Source: Maritimibacter sp. 55A14 (GTDB taxonomy: Bacteria > Pseudomonadota > Alphaproteobacteria > Rhodobacterales > Rhodobacteraceae). Taken from it: DNA of 64,000 bases. Each line of letters begins with the position of its first letter. Position 1 is the stretch's first letter. Made by a program: the position numbers and the translations under genes. The notes beneath the pieces are model-generated. The model was not told the DNA's origin. It did no database searches and was given only the letters and a program-made list of their open reading frames with translations. The stretch is from the NCBI RefSeq assembly GCF_003122205.1, contig NZ_QEYE01000008.1, positions 1-64,000 of the forward strand. Direction: 5' to 3'. Shown here in pieces: positions 52,632 through 61,022 of the stretch.

Positions 52632-52691
52632 ACTGTCCCACACTGTCCCGGGGACACTTCAGGACAGTCTCGGACAGTCTCAGAGTGTCCC
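52632..52691. repeat. Six 10-bp phased repeats after the initiator-like gene
   Basis: Counting in tens from 52632 gives ACTGTCCCAC, ACTGTCCCGG, GGACACTTCA, GGACAGTCTC, GGACAGTCTC and AGAGTGTCCC. Units 1-2 are direct copies, 4-5 are exact copies of the inverted form, and 3 and 6 are partial. The perfect one-turn phasing fits protein binding on one DNA face, as at an origin. As RNA, the two ACTGTCC and two GGACAGT could also form a two-part hairpin. Confidence 0.75.
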
Positions 52692-52802
52692 GCACGATAG
52701 GGAAAAGACAGGGAAATGAAAAAGACAGAGACAGTGTCGCCCCAATGAGACGGCGGCGCGAGGCGGAAAAAACAGCAAAAGTGCAGAGAAAAGGAAACAG
52801 GC

Positions 52803-53384
52803 ATGGACAGCGAGGCGCAGGCAGACGGCGAAAAGCGGGTCAGGAGGGCGTTGATAGAGACGCTGGACAGGCGGGGGCTGATGAAGCCGGGCGGCATGAC
52901 GACAGGTCAGTTCGAGGCCATGCGGGACGATCTGGCGCGGCGGCTGGCCTACATGAGCAGTGAGAGCCTGGCGGCGCTGGAAGAGGTCGCGGCGGCCCAT
53001 CCCGGCGGCAAGGAGCGCGACCGCTTCCCGATCGCCAACGACATCCTGAAGTGGGCGGCCGAGATCGAGGCGCCGCGCGACGACGGCTCGCCGCTGATGC
53101 GCCGGGTCTTCTCGCTGCCGATGGGGCAGGACGCCATCGCCGAGGGCTGGGCGCCGGAGCTGCTGGCGCATCTGCGAAAGTACCACAAGTTCCCGTCCGC
53201 CTTCCTCGCCAGCCAGATCAGGGGCGGGGCCGGGGATGCCGTGCGCCGCATGACCGTGCTGGAAGAGCGGATGGCGCGCGGCGAGACGCTGTCGCCCGAG
53301 GATGTGGCCTTTCGCCAGCGCCGCCTGACGGCGACAGAGAAGTGCCGGCGCATCGCCGCCTTGGCGCAGGGGGTGGACGCATGA
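52803..53384 (+). CDS. Phage protein of unknown function (193 aa)
   Basis: MDSEAQADGEKRVRRALIET starts a largely helical protein with EAMRDDLARRLAYMSSESLA, RFPIANDILKWAAEIEAPRD and HLRKYHKFPSAFLASQIRGG. The position after the initiator-like gene and repeats suggests a replication accessory role. The stop overlaps the next start (ATGA). Confidence 0.6.
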   Translation: MDSEAQADGEKRVRRALIETLDRRGLMKPGGMTTGQFEAMRDDLARRLAYMSSESLAALEEVAAAHPGGKERDRFPIANDILKWAAEIEAPRDDGSPLMRRVFSLPMGQDAIAEGWAPELLAHLRKYHKFPSAFLASQIRGGAGDAVRRMTVLEERMARGETLSPEDVAFRQRRLTATEKCRRIAALAQGVDA

Positions 53385-54115
53385 GCGTTGCACGTCTGAG
53401 CCGGGAAGATCGCGACCGGGTGGCTAGGGACGAGGCGATGCGGCTGGCCGCGTTGGCACGGGACGGATCGGCGCCTGCCGTATGCGGGCCCGCGTTGGTG
53501 CGGATCGCGCCCGCGCGCGGATTGCTGATCCCGTGGATGCCGCGCGCCCAGCACCAGGGCGCGGATGGTGAGCACCGGGCCGTGGATGACGGGTTCGACG
53601 GCCGCCATGCCGCACGGGTGGGCGATGCGTTCGATCGGATGCAGGACGCGGCCGACCGGGCGGCGGGCAAGGGCCGCGTGGCGACGCCGCTCTTCACGCC
53701 GGGGCAGGTGGCGATGGGGCGCTACTACCGCACCTTGAAGGAGCGCCACGCCTCGGCCGGGGTCAGGGGGCAGTCGCTTGAGACGGTCTCGGGCGGCGGT
53801 GGCTCGGGGGGCGAGTTCATCGACGCGGTGCTGATGGACCGCCAGCGGATCGCCGCCATCGAGGCGCGCGTGGGCAGCGGCATGGCGATGGTGATGCGAC
53901 GGATGCGGCCTTCGGATCGGGGCAGCCGGGCAGCCATCCCGGACATGCGCTTGGTGGCGATGGTGTGCTTGGAGGATCAGTCCATCGGCGATGTGCTGCG
54001 CGCCTTCGGATGGTCGATCAAGGCAGAGACGCGGGCCAAGGCTCGGGCGGCTCTATGTAGTGCGCTCGACAGGATGCAGGGGTACGTGGAAGCGCGGCCA
54101 CAACATCGGGCTTGA
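53381..54115 (+). CDS. Phage protein (244 aa) with C-terminal HTH-like region
   Basis: The middle part has ATPLFTPGQVAMGRYYRTLK, and the C-terminus reads VAMVCLEDQSIGDVLRAFGW followed by KAETRAKARAALCSALDRMQ, an HTH-like arrangement. The layout recalls DUF6456-type proteins, but that match is tentative. The place just before the late genes would fit a late-gene activator. The start overlaps the previous stop. Confidence 0.5.
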   Translation: MSVARLSREDRDRVARDEAMRLAALARDGSAPAVCGPALVRIAPARGLLIPWMPRAQHQGADGEHRAVDDGFDGRHAARVGDAFDRMQDAADRAAGKGRVATPLFTPGQVAMGRYYRTLKERHASAGVRGQSLETVSGGGGSGGEFIDAVLMDRQRIAAIEARVGSGMAMVMRRMRPSDRGSRAAIPDMRLVAMVCLEDQSIGDVLRAFGWSIKAETRAKARAALCSALDRMQGYVEARPQHRA

Positions 54116-54330
54116 CAGCTAAGTCCGCTGGTGGCACCTTCTCTGGCATCATCAGGAACTGCGCCCGCCGGGGGACACCCGCGCGGGCGCTTCGCGTTGC
54201 AGCCTTGGAGAATGAGCATGCACAAGGCCGGTCAACCCCGGCCCCGGCGGCGCCCTGCGGGGCGTCTGCCCGTGCTCCAGATATTTCCACGGGTCCTTCC
54301 CAGCCCCAAAAACGTATACGGGGCGGCTGA
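54112..54330 (+). CDS. Possible 72-residue protein with TTG start
   Basis: A TTG at 54112 overlaps the upstream stop as TTGA and opens LTAKSAGGTFSGIIRNCARR, then ALRVAALENEHAQGRSTPAP, ending at 54330. The same TTGA geometry starts the integrase. Composition is only moderately protein-like and there is no clear ribosome-binding site. Confidence 0.3.
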   Translation: MTAKSAGGTFSGIIRNCARRGTPARALRVAALENEHAQGRSTPAPAAPCGASARAPDISTGPSQPQKRIRGG

Positions 54331-54425
54331 GCGCGGGTGTTTCGACGCTCTAAACTTAAACGAAAGCCTAAACCAGTGCCGGGTTTAGTCCGGGGGCTGG
54401 AGGGGTGTGGCCAGACCGGGAGATC
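54331..54425 (+). other. Gap before the packaging genes, with hairpin
   Basis: CTAAACC (54368-54374) pairs with GGTTTAG (54382-54388) around a seven-base loop, and CTAAACTTAAAC lies just before it at 54350. The gap between the preceding gene and terS is the usual place for a cos or pac site or a late promoter. I cannot identify a cos sequence from this window alone. Confidence 0.4.
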
Positions 54426-55049
54426 ATGGAACTCACAGCGACCGCGCTCGCGCAGCAGCTCAACCTGTCGAAGGGGCGCATCAGCCAGTACGTGGCGGAA
54501 GGCAAGCTCGACGGGTGTTTCGAGGGCAGCGGCCGCCAGCGCCGGTTCGACCTGGAAAAGGTCGCCGACGCGCTGGGGCGAAAGCTCGATCCCGGACAGA
54601 TGATGGGCAACGGCGCGACGACACAGAAGGCGTTGCAGGGGCTCGACGGGTCCGAAGCCGCAAAGCCTGCGGGCAAGAAGCATCCTGGCGGTGCGACGCG
54701 GCTCGCCGACGATGACGGCGACGGCTACCAGCTGGCCCGCACGCTCAAGGCGCAGGAAGAGGCGCGGCGGCTGCGGCGCCAGAACGCCGAGGCGGAAGGA
54801 CGCTTCGTGCTGGCCAGCGAGGTCAGCCTGCAGGTGCAGAAGATGATCGGCCAGGAGGTGGCGGAGTTCGAGACGCTGCTGCGCGAGGCCGCGCGGCGCC
54901 TGGCCGACGACCACGCGCTGGACTTCAAGACGGTGCGCAAGACGCTGATCGACATGTGGCGCGCGCACCGCGCCGGCCGAGCCGGGAAGCTGGGTGCTGT
55001 GGCGAAGACGGCCGAGATGACGGCCAAGGAAAAGGACGCAGACATCTGA
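54426..55049 (+). CDS. Terminase small subunit (Nu1-like)
   Basis: This 207-residue protein has an N-terminal winged-helix/HTH, MELTATALAQQLNLSKGRIS followed by EGKLDGCFEGSGRQRRFDLE, as in lambda Nu1. A helical region (LARTLKAQEEARRLRRQNAE) and a C-terminal coiled segment follow. It recognises the packaging site and loads the large subunit. The ATG at 54426 is standard. Its stop shares one base with the large subunit ATG. Confidence 0.85.
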   Translation: MELTATALAQQLNLSKGRISQYVAEGKLDGCFEGSGRQRRFDLEKVADALGRKLDPGQMMGNGATTQKALQGLDGSEAAKPAGKKHPGGATRLADDDGDGYQLARTLKAQEEARRLRRQNAEAEGRFVLASEVSLQVQKMIGQEVAEFETLLREAARRLADDHALDFKTVRKTLIDMWRAHRAGRAGKLGAVAKTAEMTAKEKDADI

Positions 55050-57034
55050 TGGGATTCCTCGCCCCGGCAAGCGGCGTGGTCGCGATGGCGCTGAGCCATG
55101 CGATGACCCCGCCGCCGCCGCCGGACATCACGCGCTGGTGCGTCGAGAACATCGTCTTCGACGCCCGGTCGTCGGAGGCGGGCCGGTTCAATATCGAGCG
55201 CTTCGCCTTCCTGCGCGAGATCCACGAGGTCCTGTCGCCCGAGCATCCCTGCCGTGAGGTGACGATCCGGGCCAGCGCGCAGATCGGCAAGACGGTGTCC
55301 GTGATTCAGCCCACGATCGGCGCCTGGCACGAGGCGACGCCACTCGATTCGCTGGTCGTGCATCCGACGATGCAGTCGGCCAAGGAATGGGTCGACAACA
55401 AGTGGATGCCCATGCGCCGACAGGTGGGGGTGTTGAGGGACACGTTTGGAGACGGCCGCGGCGAGAACCGCGACAACATCCTGAACCAGGAGACGCTGCG
55501 GCGCGATGGCTCGCTCAAGGTCGCCTCGGCAGGATCGCCGGCCGATCTGACCGGCACCAGCCGACGCCTGGTGATCATGGACGACCTGTCGAAGTTCGCG
55601 ATGACCGACCATGGCGATCCGGAATACCTGGCCGTCGGCCGGGCGTCTGCCTTCGAGGATGCCAAGATCGTGCGCGTCTCGGTTCCGGGGCTGACCGGAA
55701 GCTGCCGGATCACGCGGGCCTACAAGAACAGCGACCAGCGGCAATATCACGTCGCCTGTCCCCATTGCGGCGAATACGCGCCGCTGACATGGGAGAACTT
55801 CCGGCAGAACCTCGATCCCGAGCGCCTGCATGCAGCCTGCTTTTCCTGCGAGACCTGCGGCGGGGTGATCGAGCACAAGCACAAGGCGGAGATGATCCGC
55901 ACCGGGCGCTGGGTTGCCCACAACCCGAACGGCGATCATCCGGGGTTTCACCTGTGGCGGGCCTATTCGCCGTTCCGCGACTGGGCCTCGATCGCGCGGG
56001 AATACGCCCAGGTGATGGGCTGGACCCGAATCGAGGGCAAGTCCGAAGACGAGGCCGGGCCGAAAAGCCAGGTCGAGGCGGAGACCGAGCAGGTCTTCTG
56101 GAGCGACGTGCTGGGCCAGCCCTACGACCAGGCGACCGACGCGCCGGACTGGGAGGGGCTGCGCGACCGTGCGGAGAACGCAGCCGACGGCGACGTTCTG
56201 CCGCGCGGCGTCGTGCCGGGATGCGGCGTCCTGCTGACCGCCGGCGTCGACTGCCAGGACGACCGAATGGAGGTGACGCTCGCCGCCTATGGCCGCCAGC
56301 GCCAGCGCTGGACGGTCGACTACGTGGTGATTCCGCACCACATCAGCGACGAGGACGGGCGCACCGCGCTCAACGCGGTGTTGAAACAGACGTGGAAAAC
56401 GCAGCTCGGGCTGCCGATCCGCATCGACATGCTGGCGATCGACGGCGGCACCTATACCGATGACGTGTGGAGCTGGGCGAAGACGCATCCCTGGAACCGG
56501 GTGATCATCGTCAAGGGCGGCTCGAACCAGAACGGCCCGGTGCTGGCGCCGATGAAGTTCGAGCGGCGCCAGGACGGCCGCGCCAAGCGGCGCCAGAAAC
56601 GCGCCTTCATGGTGAATGTCAGCCAGCTCAAGGGCGACTTCTTCACCTGGCTGAAAAAGGAAGACCCGGCGGAGCGGGGATATTGCCAGTTCGCGCGCGG
56701 CCTGGGCGACGAGTATTACCGGCAGGTCACGGCCGAGATTTGCGTGCTCAAGCGCCAGCGCAGCGGCGTGGTCACCCGGCAATGGCAGCTGGTCGAGCCG
56801 ACGCGCCGCAACGAGGGCCTGGACACGATGATCTATTCGGAGGCCGCCGCCCGCCGCAAGGGCTGGACCTCGATGACCGACGACCAGTGGGACCAGATGG
56901 AAGCCGAGCGCGGCGTGCCGCCGAAAGACGGGCAGGCCGATCTCTTCGACGCAGCACTTGCTGCGGTCCCCGAGAAGCCTGCGAAGACGAAACCCGCGCG
57001 CAAAAAGCGCCTGTCGGAGATTCTGAATGGTTGA
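55049..57034 (+). CDS. Terminase large subunit, GpA family
   Basis: This 661-residue protein is of the lambda gpA type. It has a Walker A-like ASAQIGKT at residues 75-82, Walker B LVIMDDL at 174-180, a zinc-binding set Cys237/Cys240 (CPHC) with Cys267/Cys270 (CETC) and a C-terminal nuclease part with DCQDDRMEVTLAAYGRQRQR and AIDGGTYTDDVW. It cuts concatemers and drives DNA packaging. The start overlaps terS by one base (TGATG). Confidence 0.95.
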   Translation: MGFLAPASGVVAMALSHAMTPPPPPDITRWCVENIVFDARSSEAGRFNIERFAFLREIHEVLSPEHPCREVTIRASAQIGKTVSVIQPTIGAWHEATPLDSLVVHPTMQSAKEWVDNKWMPMRRQVGVLRDTFGDGRGENRDNILNQETLRRDGSLKVASAGSPADLTGTSRRLVIMDDLSKFAMTDHGDPEYLAVGRASAFEDAKIVRVSVPGLTGSCRITRAYKNSDQRQYHVACPHCGEYAPLTWENFRQNLDPERLHAACFSCETCGGVIEHKHKAEMIRTGRWVAHNPNGDHPGFHLWRAYSPFRDWASIAREYAQVMGWTRIEGKSEDEAGPKSQVEAETEQVFWSDVLGQPYDQATDAPDWEGLRDRAENAADGDVLPRGVVPGCGVLLTAGVDCQDDRMEVTLAAYGRQRQRWTVDYVVIPHHISDEDGRTALNAVLKQTWKTQLGLPIRIDMLAIDGGTYTDDVWSWAKTHPWNRVIIVKGGSNQNGPVLAPMKFERRQDGRAKRRQKRAFMVNVSQLKGDFFTWLKKEDPAERGYCQFARGLGDEYYRQVTAEICVLKRQRSGVVTRQWQLVEPTRRNEGLDTMIYSEAAARRKGWTSMTDDQWDQMEAERGVPPKDGQADLFDAALAAVPEKPAKTKPARKKRLSEILNG

Positions 57035-57248
57035 CACGGCCACGCTGACCCTGCGGCTGACCGAGGCCGAGGACGCCCTCCACGCGCTGATGATGGGCGA
57101 GCAGGCCGTGAAGGTCTCGACCGGCGACGGCAAGTCGATCGAATACACGCGGTCGAGCGAGGCCAACCTGCGTCGCTACATCGCCAGCCTGCAGCGCCAG
57201 CTGGGCACCGACACGAAGACCCGCTCAAGGACGGTGTATTTCAAATGA
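57027..57248 (+). CDS. Head-tail joining protein, gpW-like
   Basis: This 73-residue protein has two helices around a beta hairpin: LTLRLTEAEDALHALMMGEQ, KVSTGDGKSIEYTRSS, and EANLRRYIASLQRQLGTD. This is the gpW pattern. In lambda gpW completes the head before tail joining. It overlaps the terminase gene by eight bases and the portal gene by four. Confidence 0.85.
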   Translation: MVDTATLTLRLTEAEDALHALMMGEQAVKVSTGDGKSIEYTRSSEANLRRYIASLQRQLGTDTKTRSRTVYFK

Positions 57249-58843
57249 AGCAGAGCTATCCCCGCCTGCGCGCCGGCAGCGTGCGGATGAAGCCGCGCGC
57301 GAGCGGCTTCGGTGGCACGCCCTACCAGGCGGGCAGCAGCACCGGCGAGACGATGCTGAACTTCCATCCGCCGTTTCGGCCGTCAGATGGCGAGGTGCTG
57401 CCCGATCGCGACAAGATCGTGGCGCGTGCCCGTGACCTGACGCGCAACAACGGCTGGGCTGCGGGCGGCGTGGCCAAGGAGGTCGACAGCGTCATCGGCG
57501 CCAACTTCCGGCCGCTGATGAAGCCGGACTGGAAGGCGCTGGGGCTCGACAGCGCGTGGGCCGCCGAGTTCAAGCTGGCCGTCGAGGCGCGTTGGCGCAG
57601 CTACGCGGACGATCCGCGCAAGCTGGCCGACATCACGCGGTCGCAGACCGTGTCGCAGATGTTTGGCATGGCCTATCGCAACTACCTGATGGAAGGCGAT
57701 GCCGTCGGTCTGGTCGCGTGGAAAGAGAACCGGCCGACCCATACCTGCCTGCGCATCGTGGATCCGGACCTGCTGTCCAACCCCGGCGACCAGCCCGACG
57801 GCGAGAAGCTGCGCGGCGGCGTGGAGAAGGATGCCGACGGCGCGGCGCGGGCCTACCATTTCCGCCAGGCCCACAAGGCGGCGATCTACGCCTCGGCCGC
57901 GTCCTTCACCTGGAAGCGGGTGATGCGTGAGCGGGCATGGGGCCGCCCGAACGTGCTGCACTTCTTCGACAAGACCCGCGACGGGCAGTCGCGCGGCGTC
58001 TCTCGCCTGGCCCCGGTGATCGAGAAGCTGCGCATGGAAGACCATTACGCGCGGGTCGAGCTGCAGGCGGCGGTGATCAACGCGGTCCTGGCGGCCTTCA
58101 TCAAGAGCCCGCTGGGTCCGGAGACGATGGATGACCTTTTCGGCGAGGGCGAGGGCACGCCGCTGCACGACTATCAAATAGACCGGGCGCAGTACTACAA
58201 GGACCGGGACGGTGTGACGCTGGGCGGGGCGCGGGTGACGCAGCTCTATCCCAACGACGAGATCGGCGTGGTGCCGACGGCCCGGCCGGCGGCGCAGTTC
58301 GGAGATTTCGAGAGCGCGGTCCTGCGCAACATTGCGGCGGGGCTGGGACAGTCCTACGAGCAGCTGGCGGCCGACTGGTCGAAGACGAACTATTCCAGTG
58401 CGCGGGCCGCGCTGATCGAGGTCTGGCGCGGCTGGACGAGCCGCCGGATCGCGTTCGCGCAGGGCTTCTGCCAGCCCTACCTGATGGCTTGGCTGGAAGA
58501 GCAGGTGATGGACGGGCATGTGCCGCTGCCGCGCGGCGCGCCGGATTTCCACGCGCACTGGCCGGCCTATGCGCGGGCGAAGTGGATCGGGCCGGGCAAG
58601 GGCTTTGTCGATCCGGTCAAGGAGGCGCAGGCGGCCGCGATGCGCGTGTCGCTGGGTCTCTCGACGCTGGAGGAAGAGGCGGCCGAGCTGACCGGCAGCG
58701 ACCACATGGAGAACATGGAGCAGGTCGAGCGCGAGATCGCCGCCATGCCCGAGGGCGTTCTGCATCCGTCGCAGGAAAGCTTCGCCAAGCTGATCGGGCC
58801 GGGCGGCGCCACGGCCACGGATTTCGAGAACGGGAACAGGTGA
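57245..58843 (+). CDS. Portal protein, lambda gpB family
   Basis: This 532-residue protein matches lambda-type portals: ARARDLTRNNGWAAGGVAKE, GANFRPLMKPDWKALGLD, GDAVGLVAWKENRPTHTCLR, QSRGVSRLAPVIEKLRMEDH and SYEQLAADWSKTNYSSARAA. The portal forms the dodecameric DNA gate of the head. The C-terminal residues 480-532 are acidic and helical. The start overlaps gpW by four bases; the protease gene starts one base after the stop. Confidence 0.95.
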   Translation: MKQSYPRLRAGSVRMKPRASGFGGTPYQAGSSTGETMLNFHPPFRPSDGEVLPDRDKIVARARDLTRNNGWAAGGVAKEVDSVIGANFRPLMKPDWKALGLDSAWAAEFKLAVEARWRSYADDPRKLADITRSQTVSQMFGMAYRNYLMEGDAVGLVAWKENRPTHTCLRIVDPDLLSNPGDQPDGEKLRGGVEKDADGAARAYHFRQAHKAAIYASAASFTWKRVMRERAWGRPNVLHFFDKTRDGQSRGVSRLAPVIEKLRMEDHYARVELQAAVINAVLAAFIKSPLGPETMDDLFGEGEGTPLHDYQIDRAQYYKDRDGVTLGGARVTQLYPNDEIGVVPTARPAAQFGDFESAVLRNIAAGLGQSYEQLAADWSKTNYSSARAALIEVWRGWTSRRIAFAQGFCQPYLMAWLEEQVMDGHVPLPRGAPDFHAHWPAYARAKWIGPGKGFVDPVKEAQAAAMRVSLGLSTLEEEAAELTGSDHMENMEQVEREIAAMPEGVLHPSQESFAKLIGPGGATATDFENGNR

Positions 58844-58844
58844 C

Positions 58845-60512
58845 ATGAAAAATCCGCTGATCGCGGCGCGCGTCTTCAACACGCCGCTGCTCATCCACGA
58901 TGCCAAGGCGGCCGCGTTCCTGCGCGGCTTCGGCCATCGGCTGGTGGGCGACTTCGAGCCCGGCCCGGAGCTGCGCGCCACCGACGATCCGTTGCGCGCG
59001 GCCACGCCCTTTGCCTCGGTGCTGGACGGTGCGCAGTCGCGCGACCTGGTGGCGCGCGAGCGCGGCGGTCTGATGGTCAGCTCCGGCGTGGCGGTGATCC
59101 CGGTCACCGGCGTGCTGGTGCATCGCGGCGCCTGGCTGGGCGAGTCGAGCGGACAGACATCCTACGAGGGGCTGCGCGCGCAGATCGACGCCGCGGCCGG
59201 AGATCCGGAAGTGCGCGCCGTCGCGCTGGAGATCGACAGCCATGGCGGCGAGGTCGCGGGCATCTTCGATCTGGCGGACCGCATCCGAGCGGTGCGCCAG
59301 GACAAGCCCGTGCACGCCTATGTCGCGGACCACGCGCTGTCGGCGGCCTACGCGATCGCCTCGCAGGCCGACCGGATCGTGATGTCGCGCACCGCTCTCG
59401 TGGGCTCGATCGGCGTGATCATGCTGCACGCGGACTTCAGCGGCGCGCTGGAGCGCGAGGGCGTGGCCGTGACGCTGATCCGGTCGGGCGCCCACAAGGC
59501 GGCCGGCAATCCCTACGAGGCGCTGCCCGAGGGCGTGCTGGCCAAGCTGACCGGGCAGGCCGACGAGCTGCGCGACCTCTTCGCGGAGACCGTCGGCCGG
59601 GGACGCGGCGCGCGGCTCGGTGCGGCGGCGGCGCTCAAGACCGAGGCGGATGTCTTCTCGCCCGCCCGCGCCATCGAGATGGGGCTGGCCGACGAGGTGG
59701 CCGACCCGCGCGCGGCCTTCGCCGCGTTCGTCGCAAAGGTTTCGGGCGGTGCTTCGCCCAGCCAGGGGCGCCGATCCGCCCGCGCATCCGCGCGGCGCCG
59801 TGCGTCGAAACTCAATCAGAGCAGGAGGTCTGCAATGGCCAATACTTCCAAGACGAAGACGAGCCCCGCCGCCAAGGCCGGGCGCAGCTGCCCGATCACG
59901 CCCCAGGCGGGCGAGAACCTGGGCAATGTTCTCAACACCGCGATCGACGAGCAGGCGACCGAGGATCGCGATCGCGCGGCGATCATCCAGGAGATGGGTG
60001 ACGCCGCCGGCATCGAGGCCAGCACCGTGAACCAGATCCTCGCGGGCGAGATCAACTGCCCGCCGCTGGAGCGCCTGGACGCGTTTGCCGGCGTGCTCGA
60101 GCTGGATGTCGACGACCTGGTCGCCGCCGCCGAGGAAGATGGCTGCGACTACTCGGACGGTGAAGGCGAGGCAGAGGCCGAGAGCGAGGGCGGTGAGGCG
60201 ACCGCGAACACGCCGGTGCCCGCGCCCGCCGCCGCGGCGTCCGGCACGTCGGCGGAGCGGGAACGCATCTCGGCCATCCTGACGGCGCCTGCCGCCGAGG
60301 GCCGCATGAAGCTGGCCCAGCATCTGGCCTTCAAGACCGACATGAGTGCCGAGGACGCGGTCGCCGCACTGGCGGCTGACGACCGCAAGGCCGGCGCGGG
60401 TGCGCTGTCGGCGGCGATGGCCGGCGCGGACACGACGATTTCAGAGCCTCCGGCGGACGTGCCGCCGGAAAACCCGGTCCTGGCAGCGGTCGACAAGCGC
60501 TACCGGAACTGA
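58845..60512 (+). CDS. S49-type prohead protease fused to scaffold (gpC-like)
   Basis: This 555-residue protein has an S49/ClpP-fold protease (about 80-290) with oxyanion DSHGGEVAG, nucleophile Ser166 in DHALSAAYAIAS and base Lys218 in RSGAHKAAG. A basic linker follows (GRRSARASARRRASKLNQSR). The C-terminal scaffold region (331-555) includes an HTH-like segment (IIQEMGDAAGIEASTVNQIL, AGEINCPPLERLDAFAGVLE) and an acidic Ser/Glu stretch. In lambda gpC, protease and scaffold Nu3 share one frame; the same holds here. Confidence 0.92.
   Translation: MKNPLIAARVFNTPLLIHDAKAAAFLRGFGHRLVGDFEPGPELRATDDPLRAATPFASVLDGAQSRDLVARERGGLMVSSGVAVIPVTGVLVHRGAWLGESSGQTSYEGLRAQIDAAAGDPEVRAVALEIDSHGGEVAGIFDLADRIRAVRQDKPVHAYVADHALSAAYAIASQADRIVMSRTALVGSIGVIMLHADFSGALEREGVAVTLIRSGAHKAAGNPYEALPEGVLAKLTGQADELRDLFAETVGRGRGARLGAAAALKTEADVFSPARAIEMGLADEVADPRAAFAAFVAKVSGGASPSQGRRSARASARRRASKLNQSRRSAMANTSKTKTSPAAKAGRSCPITPQAGENLGNVLNTAIDEQATEDRDRAAIIQEMGDAAGIEASTVNQILAGEINCPPLERLDAFAGVLELDVDDLVAAAEEDGCDYSDGEGEAEAESEGGEATANTPVPAPAAAASGTSAERERISAILTAPAAEGRMKLAQHLAFKTDMSAEDAVAALAADDRKAGAGALSAAMAGADTTISEPPADVPPENPVLAAVDKRYRN
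59835..60512 (+). CDS. Nested scaffold protein (Nu3-like) from internal start
   Basis: An ATG at 59835, in frame with the protease gene at its codon 331, is preceded by AGGAGGT at 59823-59829, one of the best ribosome-binding sites in the window. Translation from it gives a 225-residue protein beginning MANTSKTKTSPAAKAGRSC, the scaffold alone. This reproduces lambda Nu3 inside C. The C-terminal GRMKLAQHLAFKTDMSAEDA region is typical of scaffold ends. Confidence 0.85.
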   Translation: MANTSKTKTSPAAKAGRSCPITPQAGENLGNVLNTAIDEQATEDRDRAAIIQEMGDAAGIEASTVNQILAGEINCPPLERLDAFAGVLELDVDDLVAAAEEDGCDYSDGEGEAEAESEGGEATANTPVPAPAAAASGTSAERERISAILTAPAAEGRMKLAQHLAFKTDMSAEDAVAALAADDRKAGAGALSAAMAGADTTISEPPADVPPENPVLAAVDKRYRN

Positions 60513-60584
60513 CCCCGCGGGCAGCGCCCGCGACAACCCGTAAGGCCGCGGGTGCGGCCCTGACGCGAGACCAAGGAGAAACCG

Positions 60585-60959
60585 ATGACCACACTGACCG
60601 AGGGCAACACCGGTGGCGATTTCCTGCTTTTCGAGGAAGATGGCCACTACAGCCGCGACGAGGTGACGATCGCCGCGGGCGCCGACCTCGTGCCCGGCAC
60701 CGTTCTGGGCAAGATCACTGCGAGCGGAAAGTACGTGCGTAGCGTCGAGACCGCCGTCGACGGGTCCGAGACCGCCGTCGCGGTTTTGCTGACGCCGGCC
60801 GCGGCCGCGTCTGCGGACGTGACCGACGCGATCGCGATCGCCCGCGAGGCGCGGGTGCGCCGCGGCGGGCTGGTCTGGGACGCCACCTACGACAACGCCA
60901 CCAAGCGCGACGCCGCCGTGGCGGCGCTCAAGGCGGTCGGCATCCTGACCGACGCATGA
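60585..60959 (+). CDS. Head decoration protein, gpD-like
   Basis: This 124-residue protein has the HDPD pattern GGDFLLFEEDGHYSRDEVTI, GADLVPGTVLGKITASGKYV and a C-terminal AVAALKAVGILTDA. Trimers of gpD stabilise the expanded lambda capsid. CAAGGAGAAACC precedes the ATG. The 72-base gap upstream shows no clear hairpin. Confidence 0.9.
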   Translation: MTTLTEGNTGGDFLLFEEDGHYSRDEVTIAAGADLVPGTVLGKITASGKYVRSVETAVDGSETAVAVLLTPAAAASADVTDAIAIAREARVRRGGLVWDATYDNATKRDAAVAALKAVGILTDA

Positions 60960-61022
60960 TCGACGCCCGCCCGATCGGGGCGGGCGCATCTTCCTCGACA
61001 CTCTCACAGAAAGGCAGAAACC

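Noticed and set aside
54725-57166. 800-codon open frame opposite the terminase genes
   Set aside because: It mirrors certain terminase coding sequence and shows no domain.
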